IMG/VR virus record: IMGVR_UViG_3300033049_000066
Coordinates: 229,279-293,278 of that record
Length of the DNA: 64,000 nt
From: a virus
Direction: 5' to 3' (one strand)
Part shown: in pieces, positions 1-6,976 of the stretch
Position numbering within the stretch: the first letter of the stretch is position 1
How the letters are laid out: each line of letters begins with the position of its first letter
Position numbers and translations under genes: made by a program
Notes under the pieces: generated by a model
The model's database searches: none
Seen by the model: only the letters and a program-made list of their open reading frames with translations
What the model was told of the DNA's origin: nothing

Positions 1-1610
1 ACCGGGTCACTTGGGGTAGTATTAGCAGCATAAAACAATTCACTCTGAGCTAACCAATCTGGGTCGCCAACAATATCTATTTCGCAATTTGCAATGTCTT
101 GCGGCGCGTACAATATGCTCGCCGCGTTTGCTGCTTGTTCTGTCTCTTTGTTCTCACTGCCTTGATCTGATTCGGTTGAGTTTGCTCGGTAGGATCTCTG
201 TGCGTTATAATTCGTTTGCTGTTTTGGGGCGGCCTCAGGGTTTTCCTTGTGCTTGTCAGTAAACGTAGTATAATAAAAAGTCTTGTAATCTTGCTTAAAA
301 TTTAGGACTTCTGTATTCTTACCTGTAAACCAGTAATCATATTCTTTATGGATTTTAAAACAGCTTGATGGATTAAAATCACTTGTATCAACAGTTGCGA
401 CGTCGTACACAGACACTACGTACGTAATCTTATACGACCATCGTTGACGCGTTTTATCAAAATTTAAAACTTCTATCCGGGGACGTATCTTAAACCATTT
501 TAGCAAATTTAAATTTGATTGTTTGAATATTGTAGATCCATCTTTGTTTGCGTCATTGGTTTTCTTGTATTGATTCGCAATGTACGAACTAGATCGTATA
601 GCTAAATCAATAAATTTTACAATTTTCATACCTGCGTTTGTCGCGTAGGTTTGAACTGTCTTGACTGCCTGAGCTGATCCGTTTGACATAAGGGCGAGGT
701 CAGACGATTTCGCTTGACCAAGGGTTCCGGACCGTTGTATAATTGGTGTGCCGGGTGCGAATGCTATTGCGTTGGCTATTTCAGGCGGCATTTCAATCGC
801 ATACCTATCAGCGTACTCGTAATTCTTATTTTTAGCTAATGTCGCTTGCTGCCTGTTGAGTGCTTGCATTAATCCTTGAGTTACAACACCATTGACGTTC
901 TTAGACGTTTCTCCATTGAGCAAATCAGTTAATGTATTACCTTGAAGGGCAAGATTGAACGGAATTGTACCGTGGACTTGTCCAAGGCCGACTTGAGTCT
1001 GTGGAGCAACACACTCACACGCATAAACTACTTTTGAACTCTCAACGCTGAACTGTATTTGACGAATCATAAATGGAATCCACTTTTCAGTGTACGCATC
1101 TCTGTCAGTTGTATCTACAAAGTTTGCGTTTCGTACTTGATTTCCTTTTTCGTCGTAACCGTAAAATCGCACCACCATCAAATACATCTGATTCACAGGA
1201 TTGAAATCTGTGTAACCTATATTTGCGGCGTAAGCTGACGAAGCGCGGTACAAGCGGTCCATGAATGTCAAACCCATTGGCTCAGTTACTGTAAATTTTA
1301 TTTCAAATGTGTTCTGCGGCCCACCTGTGCTTGTGCCGGCAATAAAACTCGAGAACTGTATGTCGTCTAGGTAGAAATCCTGTGTGAAGAATTTGTTCCG
1401 GATGGCTCCAAAATTGCCAGTTGTTGCTGTGCCTGCGTCAGAGCTTGCGCCACCGCTCTGTATTAACAATTCCATCCCGGTGACATCTTTTGCCTTAGTG
1501 GCAATCATATTTGCGTAGTGCTTAGGCGATTGCATATATATTGAGATGCCGTACGTCATGGTGCTAAAGGCACGGAACGGGTTTGGGATTGGCTTATTTA
1601 GTTCTGCCAT
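1..1610 (-). CDS. Large baseplate/virion structural protein (3' end outside window)
   Basis: An open frame of about 536 codons starts at the ATG at 1610 (MAELNKPIPNPF) and runs off the left edge without a stop, so the C-terminus is missing. No catalytic motif is visible. It is the last of three translationally coupled genes (TAATG junction with the gp53-like gene), which suggests a baseplate or hub component. The sequence resembles large structural proteins of aquatic T4-like phages, but I cannot assign a T4 gene number. Role inferred from context. Confidence 0.6.
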   Translation of the reverse strand, partial: MAELNKPIPNPFRAFSTMTYGISIYMQSPKHYANMIATKAKDVTGMELLIQSGGASSDAGTATTGNFGAIRNKFFTQDFYLDDIQFSSFIAGTSTGGPQNTFEIKFTVTEPMGLTFMDRLYRASSAYAANIGYTDFNPVNQMYLMVVRFYGYDEKGNQVRNANFVDTTDRDAYTEKWIPFMIRQIQFSVESSKVVYACECVAPQTQVGLGQVHGTIPFNLALQGNTLTDLLNGETSKNVNGVVTQGLMQALNRQQATLAKNKNYEYADRYAIEMPPEIANAIAFAPGTPIIQRSGTLGQAKSSDLALMSNGSAQAVKTVQTYATNAGMKIVKFIDLAIRSSSYIANQYKKTNDANKDGSTIFKQSNLNLLKWFKIRPRIEVLNFDKTRQRWSYKITYVVSVYDVATVDTSDFNPSSCFKIHKEYDYWFTGKNTEVLNFKQDYKTFYYTTFTDKHKENPEAAPKQQTNYNAQRSYRANSTESDQGSENKETEQAANAASILYAPQDIANCEIDIVGDPDWLAQSELFYAANTTPSDP

Positions 1611-1912
1611 TAGAATCCCAAATTATCCCGGAGTGTATCAATTGTAGGTACGTAAATTTCTGTGCCGACGCTAAAATCTAGCATGGGATTTTTTAGCGTA
1701 TTTGGATTGCGCTGGGCGAACACCCACCACAGTTCAGAATCTTCGTACAAGTCGTACGCTAGTAAATCTGGGCGGAGGTGATACGTCTGTGTTAGTGTAA
1801 CTTTAACATCACTGGATAATTTCGGTAATGGTCGATTTACCATTAAATCTAAATAGTAATCGTTAATTTGTGTTAGTGCGTATAAGCTCTTTTTTGAATA
1901 CTGTGCTGCCAT
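1610..1912 (-). CDS. 53: Baseplate wedge protein, gp53-like
   Basis: A 100-residue protein. The central segment (RPDLLAYDLYEDSELWWVFA, then a hydrophobic YVPT stretch) has the LysM-like pattern common in short gp53 and LysM baseplate proteins, which help join baseplate wedges. The start is taken as the ATG at 1912 (MAAQYSKK) because it overlaps the upstream stop as TAATG; a TTG six bases earlier is possible. It is shorter than T4 gp53 (about 196 residues), as in many aquatic relatives. The assignment rests on the motif and baseplate context. Confidence 0.6.
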   Translation of the reverse strand: MAAQYSKKSLYALTQINDYYLDLMVNRPLPKLSSDVKVTLTQTYHLRPDLLAYDLYEDSELWWVFAQRNPNTLKNPMLDFSVGTEIYVPTIDTLRDNLGF

Positions 1913-2925
1913 TACCAAAATCCTTTCTTGAGAAGTGTACCATTTGCGTATTCCTCTAAGCTAAATTCTTTACTAACTTGATCTCGCGTTTGAATTGGGA
2001 TCATTGTAAAATTAATAGTAATCTTAGTAGGCACATAAGTGGCTTTTGTGTATACATCACTGTATTTAATTTTTCTTGCGGCCTCGGCTCCTTTTTTCTT
2101 CCGGGTGCCGCCAGTAGTTAGGCCAAGTCCACGCATTCTATCCACGTTGCTAGTGCTCGAGGCTTTCAGCTCTATCTCAGTTGGATCTGTCCCAGGCGTT
2201 TCCCCACACGGAATATAATCTACATCGGTTGGCAAATTGTAATTCATCATTGTTATTGCGCAAGGGTGATTGTTAAATTGATATTCGCCAAGGCCGGTTA
2301 AGAATACAACCGGTGGCGGCATTCCTCGGTTCACTGAATCTTTTCCGTAAAACATCTTCGTTGCTGATCTTAAAAAATGTAAGGTTGCTAACATATAATT
2401 TGCTTCGTTTACGTCGTTTGCAGTAAATGTTGCTGTTATAATTAAATTCTGTGTGACACTGCCTGTATAAAAGTATCCTCGGTAGTTGCTGTGAGTTAAA
2501 TCGTAATTTTCGTAGTTAGCATTGTACTGCACTGCGATCTCAGGCGTGTACGGAAATATGATCCCATCGGTTGTTTGAAGTGGCGCAAGGATTCCAGGAT
2601 TGTCGGCGTTGTACAGGTACTTACTGTCGGGTCCGAGGTGCAAACGTACACGCCAGTCTGCTTCTTTGATAGCAAGTCTCTGAGCTTCTGCTTTGCGTTC
2701 TTCTTGAATCGCAAATTCTTCTCTTGATAATTCACCTGAGATATCAAGATCCGTTATTCCAGCTATATCTACATCCGCTGTGTCAGTATCGTCTTCAAGA
2801 AAGTCTACAGCTTCAAGAAAGTCTGCGTCATCTGGCTCTGCGTCGAAATCAGCCTTACTAACTGGCACTCCGTCTATTAAATAGATTATGTTAAAATCAT
2901 TATCAAGTTCAGTTGTCTTTGCCAT
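1912..2925 (-). CDS. Baseplate/tail-tube-associated structural protein
   Basis: The start is the ATG at 2925 (MAKTTELDND), because AAAGGAT lies just upstream and a late promoter lies at 2948-2955; the frame is open a further 34 codons upstream. The protein has about 337 residues: an acidic N-terminus (about 25-65), a short basic helix, and a beta-rich region with the motifs FPYTPEIAVQY, HSNYRGYFY and LTGLGEYQFNNHP. These motifs recur in aquatic T4-like phage proteins annotated as tube initiator or cap (gp48/gp54-type). First gene of a three-gene coupled baseplate operon. The class is fairly secure, the exact gp number is not. Confidence 0.55.
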   Translation of the reverse strand: MAKTTELDNDFNIIYLIDGVPVSKADFDAEPDDADFLEAVDFLEDDTDTADVDIAGITDLDISGELSREEFAIQEERKAEAQRLAIKEADWRVRLHLGPDSKYLYNADNPGILAPLQTTDGIIFPYTPEIAVQYNANYENYDLTHSNYRGYFYTGSVTQNLIITATFTANDVNEANYMLATLHFLRSATKMFYGKDSVNRGMPPPVVFLTGLGEYQFNNHPCAITMMNYNLPTDVDYIPCGETPGTDPTEIELKASSTSNVDRMRGLGLTTGGTRKKKGAEAARKIKYSDVYTKATYVPTKITINFTMIPIQTRDQVSKEFSLEEYANGTLLKKGFW

Positions 2926-2947
2926 AGTATATCCTTTTATATTCATA

Positions 2948-2955
2948 TATTTATG
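2948..2955 (-). promoter_or_regulatory. Late promoter element CATAAATA
   Basis: CATAAATA on the minus strand matches the T4 late consensus TATAAATA at 7 of 8 positions. It lies 22 nt upstream of the ATG at 2925, leaving room for the visible Shine-Dalgarno site, and would drive the baseplate operon. Confidence 0.6.
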
Positions 2956-2988
2956 GTGAGTCGTTATAACCCAATATAATAAAAGAGG

Positions 2989-3017
2989 TTGACATGTGAG
3001 TACATAGGTGCTATAAT
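2989..3017 (+). promoter_or_regulatory. Sigma70-type promoter for gp55
   Basis: TTGACA (2989-2994), a 17-bp spacer and TATAAT (3012-3017): a full consensus host promoter. Transcription should begin near 3024, just upstream of the AGAGGAG ribosome site of the late sigma gene, so gp55 is made early by host polymerase. Confidence 0.85.
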
Positions 3018-3046
3018 TAAAGCTCATTAAGCTAAAGAGGAGAATT

Positions 3047-5017
3047 ATGGCTAAACGGAAAAAGAATTATTTAAATAACAAGGATATGCTCAAGGAAATT
3101 CACCTTAGCAAAATATCATATTGTGCGTTTACTGACAAGGTAGAGGACAATCAACAAGATTTCATCGTGGAAAGTGCTGACGCGATCTTCGGTACGCAGA
3201 ATGTAGAGGTTAAGAAAGAAACCGAAACCTCAGCTGCGGTTTTTGAAGACATCCCGGTAATACAGCTTGCGAGAAAAGCTAGGGCAGCGAGACTTACAAA
3301 ATTAGAAATTCCAACTGCGGTAGAAGATATAGTTGACACAGATATTGTATTTCGTGTAATGACGAACGAACACATTCCACGAGTCCCCAAGAAAAAATCC
3401 AAGGCACTACTAGCAAAAGAAGCAAAGCAAGCGAAATCCGACGCGATTTTTGACGAGCTTATGGATGGCGACGAGGATGGCGACGCTCCTACACCCACCG
3501 GGCCTGAGGTTATCTTGATCCCAATGCGTGTAAATTTTCCACCGTTTTTCCATTACCGGTTGACGGATGAACCGGGTGAACTAAAACTTGTCGGCAAATC
3601 CCACTGGCGTGGTGACTTAGAAACAGGCAGTTTCAACAAGACCAAGGGGCAAACTACAAACAATCTTGCTATGATGTACATCAAGCTCTGTGAGCGGTAC
3701 GGCACTAGAGGCAATTGGAGAGGGTATTGTGTAGATCAGGCCACAGAGGCTCTCACAGACCGTGGGTGGTTATTTGAAAATGAGATTACCGAAAATGATA
3801 AAATTTTATCATATAATGGCTCGACTATGGTTTGGTCTAACATTAATTCTATGTTTCGGGATAATTACAGTGGATTAATGCATAAACTTACATCTCGTAG
3901 CATCGATTCACTAATCACACCAAGTCATAAAATTGTAACCGATAAGGGGTTACTAAAGATTGAATATCTCAAAGAATCAGACCGGGTCGTTGTAATGGGT
4001 GATGCTGTGCCTACGGAGTTTGAGAAAACATACACAGATCAACTAGTTGAATTAGCTGGATGGATCATAACAGAAGGTAATTATCAACCCAAAAAGAAAA
4101 TTGTTACGATTTATCAAAACGAAGGTTCTTATGCCGACCGCATACGTAAATGTTTACATAACTTAAATTACTCGTTTTCTGAACGCAAATCTTCGAAATC
4201 CGAGAATATTTCATTTGCTATTAAGAGGAAGTACTGGGATGAAATCACAAATCTATTACCTAACAAAAATCTAACTATGGATTTTATTTTAAAACTTACG
4301 TATAATCAACGTGAATTATTAGTTAAAACAATGGTGGATGGTGATGGACACAGACACGGATTATTAATGCGATATACTCAGAAAAATAAAGAACACATGG
4401 ATCATTTTCAAACGTTATGTGCGCTAATTGGGTTAAAATCAAATGTTCATTATGTCGAGAATAAAATGTCATTCGGTAAGCCGGTTAACTATTATGTAAC
4501 AAATGTGTTTTCAAAACGAGGAAACTACACACGTGGATCGGCTATCGACATGCACGGTGGGAAAGACAATGGGAGTAGACACGTCGGCAAGGGGAAATTT
4601 TTCCACCCCAACAAGCCCACGGTGCAGTACGATGGTACGGTATGGTGCCCGGAGACTGACTACGGTTGCTTCTTAGCTAGGCGTAACGGAAAAGTATATT
4701 TGACCGGAAATACGTACAACGATGAAATGCAGGGGCAGGCTTTACTCCAGCTTTCGCAAATTGGACTTCAGTTCAATGAGCTAAAATCGCAGAATCCATT
4801 TGCGTACTACACTGCCGCGGTCACGAACAGTTTTACCCGGGTCTTAAACATTGAGAAAAAGATGCAAAATATCCGAGACGATATCCTCGAGTCAAATGGG
4901 CTCACTCCTAGCTGGACAAGGCAATACGCGAATGATGCGAAAAAGATGCCCCAGTATGATTACAATCTAAATGATCCCAGGAAGAAAAAGGCCAAAGAAG
5001 AGGAACCTAAAACTTAG
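3047..5017 (+). CDS. 55: Late-transcription sigma factor gp55, interrupted by an intein
   Basis: The mature protein is the phage sigma factor that directs host RNA polymerase to late promoters. The 656-residue precursor has an N-extein (1-227), a LAGLIDADG intein (228-555) and a C-extein (556-656). The joined sequence ...NWRGY/TYNDEMQGQALLQL... matches the conserved GY-T region of T4 gp55, followed by a sigma-region-2-like segment (NPFAYYTAAVTNSFTRVL). After splicing it would be about 328 residues against 185 for T4, mainly through about 150 extra N-terminal residues. The C-terminus is basic and acidic (KKKAKEEEPKT), without the SLDFLYE-type clamp-binding tail of T4. AGAGGAG precedes the ATG. 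Confidence 0.88.
   Translation: MAKRKKNYLNNKDMLKEIHLSKISYCAFTDKVEDNQQDFIVESADAIFGTQNVEVKKETETSAAVFEDIPVIQLARKARAARLTKLEIPTAVEDIVDTDIVFRVMTNEHIPRVPKKKSKALLAKEAKQAKSDAIFDELMDGDEDGDAPTPTGPEVILIPMRVNFPPFFHYRLTDEPGELKLVGKSHWRGDLETGSFNKTKGQTTNNLAMMYIKLCERYGTRGNWRGYCVDQATEALTDRGWLFENEITENDKILSYNGSTMVWSNINSMFRDNYSGLMHKLTSRSIDSLITPSHKIVTDKGLLKIEYLKESDRVVVMGDAVPTEFEKTYTDQLVELAGWIITEGNYQPKKKIVTIYQNEGSYADRIRKCLHNLNYSFSERKSSKSENISFAIKRKYWDEITNLLPNKNLTMDFILKLTYNQRELLVKTMVDGDGHRHGLLMRYTQKNKEHMDHFQTLCALIGLKSNVHYVENKMSFGKPVNYYVTNVFSKRGNYTRGSAIDMHGGKDNGSRHVGKGKFFHPNKPTVQYDGTVWCPETDYGCFLARRNGKVYLTGNTYNDEMQGQALLQLSQIGLQFNELKSQNPFAYYTAAVTNSFTRVLNIEKKMQNIRDDILESNGLTPSWTRQYANDAKKMPQYDYNLNDPRKKKAKEEEPKT
3728..4711 (+). 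other. Intein with LAGLIDADG endonuclease inside gp55
   Basis: A 328-residue intein. It begins at Cys228 (CVDQATEALTDRGW) and ends ...RRNGKVYLTGN; the first C-extein residue is Thr556. The penultimate residue is Gly instead of the common His, seen in some phage inteins. Two LAGLIDADG-type helices are visible: LAGWIITEGNY and LLVKTMVDGDGHRH. Both acidic residues are kept, so homing activity is plausible. Insertion lies exactly within the most conserved gp55 motif. Confidence 0.88.
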
Positions 5018-5040
5018 CCCGACGGATATACTCTAAACAT

Positions 5041-5069
5041 TTGCGATTGTTGTTGTTTTATCGTATAAT
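5041..5069 (+). promoter_or_regulatory. Sigma70-type promoter upstream of gp47
   Basis: TTGCGA (5041-5046), 17-bp spacer, TATAAT (5064-5069). The start site would be near 5076, giving a leader of about 78 nt before the gp47 ATG. Likely drives gp47, the sulfotransferase and gp46. The rest of the 5018-5153 gap holds nothing else I recognise. Confidence 0.7.
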
Positions 5070-5153
5070 ATGTTTAGCGTATATTCACCAGCATGGAATA
5101 GATCCTAGCAACCGGCAGAGTTGTAGATGTACGTAAATGACGGATAATAATAA

Positions 5154-6167
5154 ATGAGTCAACTGTTTAAGAAGGCAATGATCTTCACTGATATACATTT
5201 TGGGCTAAAAAGTAATAGTCAGCAGCATAACAAAGATTGTGAAGACTTTGTGCAATGGGCAATAAAAACCGGCAAGGAGCATGGCTGCGAGACTGGCATG
5301 TTCTTGGGAGATTGGCATCATCATAGATCATCAATTAATTTGCAAACTCTAAACTACAGTTTACGAAGTCTGGAACGGTTAAATGATGAGTTTGATAATT
5401 TCTACTTTATTCCTGGCAATCATGATTTGTACTACCGCGACAAGCGTGATATACACGGCATTGAGTGGGCTAAACATCTTCCAAATATAACAATTTGCAA
5501 TGATTGGTTTCATCAAGATAATGTATCAATTGTTCCGTGGTTGGTCGGCGACGATTACAAAAAATTAATAAAAATAAAAGCCAAGTACATGTTCGGCCAC
5601 TTCGAGCTTCCGCACTTTAAAATGAATGCGTTAGTTGAGATGCCGGATACTGGCACTGTGAAAAGTTCGCAGTTAGCAAATGTCGAAAAGGTCTTTAGTG
5701 GGCATTTTCACATGAGGCAGGTTCGTGGCAATGTCACGTACATCGGCAATTGTTTCCCGCACAATTTTTCGGATGCTGGGGATGACCAGCGTGGGGTGAT
5801 GATTCTCGAGTGGGATAAGGAACCGAAATTTTTTGCCTGGCCTGATCAACCCCTATACAAGGTCGTGAATTTAAGTACGCTCCTTGACGATGCGGATTCT
5901 ATTCTCGGACCGAATATGCACGTGAAGGTCAATCTCGACATTGACGTCAGCTATGAAGAAGCAAATTTCATCAAGGAAACTTTCGTCGAGAAATATAAAC
6001 TGCGTGAAATTAGTTTGATTCCTTTGAAGGAACAAGAATTTGAAGACGATAATAATCAGGCTGTCTCGTTTAACAGTGTTGATACTATCATACACGAACA
6101 AATCGCCGCAATCGAAAGTGAGTTTTATAAAACTGGATTGCTAATGGAAATATATAACAACCTTTGA
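5154..6167 (+). CDS. 47: Recombination nuclease subunit gp47 (Mre11/SbcD-like)
   Basis: Metallophosphoesterase subunit of the gp46/gp47 nuclease, which resects DNA ends for recombination-dependent replication and host DNA degradation. The 337 residues carry the family motifs in order: D-x-H (TDIHFG, 12-17), GDW-H (52-55), GNHD (88-91), FGHFE (147-151) and GHFHMR (about 184). All metal ligands appear intact. The length matches T4 gp47 (339). Seven bases separate its stop from the sulfotransferase ATG, so the two are probably co-transcribed, with gp46 following. Confidence 0.93.
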   Translation: MSQLFKKAMIFTDIHFGLKSNSQQHNKDCEDFVQWAIKTGKEHGCETGMFLGDWHHHRSSINLQTLNYSLRSLERLNDEFDNFYFIPGNHDLYYRDKRDIHGIEWAKHLPNITICNDWFHQDNVSIVPWLVGDDYKKLIKIKAKYMFGHFELPHFKMNALVEMPDTGTVKSSQLANVEKVFSGHFHMRQVRGNVTYIGNCFPHNFSDAGDDQRGVMILEWDKEPKFFAWPDQPLYKVVNLSTLLDDADSILGPNMHVKVNLDIDVSYEEANFIKETFVEKYKLREISLIPLKEQEFEDDNNQAVSFNSVDTIIHEQIAAIESEFYKTGLLMEIYNNL

Positions 6168-6174
6168 GAAAACT

Positions 6175-6972
6175 ATGAACGAAAAAACAATACATTTTAT
6201 CGCTGGTTTACCACGTGCAGGTAGTACGCTACTCTGTAACATTTTAAATCAAAATCCAAGATTTCATGCTACAAGCACCTCGGGCATTTTAGACATTGTA
6301 CTCGCTATACGCAACCAATGGGAAAATGTTAACGAATTCCAAGCAACTCCAAATAAGCTCGGAAAAGACGCAGTAATGAAACCAATTTTACAAAATTACT
6401 ATTCAACAGTCGAGAGGCCGGTTGTATTTGACAAGTCGAGAGGATGGCCCGGGTATTTAGAACTTGCTGAACATTGTCTAGGCACAAAAGTCAAGATGAT
6501 TGTCCCGGTTCGTAGAGTCGTAGATATTCTCGCTTCGTTTGAAAAATTAACAAGAAACAATTCACGGACTTGGCAAATGCCGCAAGAGAAATCACACTTC
6601 TTTGAGATGCAGACGCTCGCTGGTAGGGCAGATGTTTGGATGAGAAACGATCAGCCTGTGGGCATTGCCTACAATCGCGTAAGAGATGCGATAGACAGGG
6701 GCTTTGGCGAACAACTACATTTTGTGGAATTTGAAAATTTAACCGCGCATCCTGAGGCTACAATGGCTGCTTTGTACGAGTTTCTCGGTGAGGTGTATTT
6801 TGCGCATGATTTTTTAAATGTTGAGCAAAGCACAAATGAGAACGATGACGTCCATGGTATCCCTGGACTCCACACGATCCGACAGGTAGTGAAGCCGTTT
6901 GACGTAGATGCTAAGAAAATCATCGGAGCGGATGCTTACAAGAAATACGAAAATGCGGAATTTTGGAGATAG
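6175..6972 (+). CDS. Sulfotransferase family protein
   Basis: A 265-residue protein with the PAPS-binding loop GLPRAGSTLL at residues 11-20 and a later VPVRRVVDILASF segment typical of the 3'-phosphate-binding region. Members transfer a sulfuryl group from PAPS to hydroxyl or amino acceptors; the acceptor here is unknown. It sits between gp47 and gp46, which are adjacent or nearly so in most T4-like genomes, and shares their operon. Sulfotransferase genes are known in some marine myoviruses. A role in modifying host surface glycans or virion proteins is speculative. Confidence 0.8.
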   Translation: MNEKTIHFIAGLPRAGSTLLCNILNQNPRFHATSTSGILDIVLAIRNQWENVNEFQATPNKLGKDAVMKPILQNYYSTVERPVVFDKSRGWPGYLELAEHCLGTKVKMIVPVRRVVDILASFEKLTRNNSRTWQMPQEKSHFFEMQTLAGRADVWMRNDQPVGIAYNRVRDAIDRGFGEQLHFVEFENLTAHPEATMAALYEFLGEVYFAHDFLNVEQSTNENDDVHGIPGLHTIRQVVKPFDVDAKKIIGADAYKKYENAEFWR

Positions 6973-6976
6973 ATAA

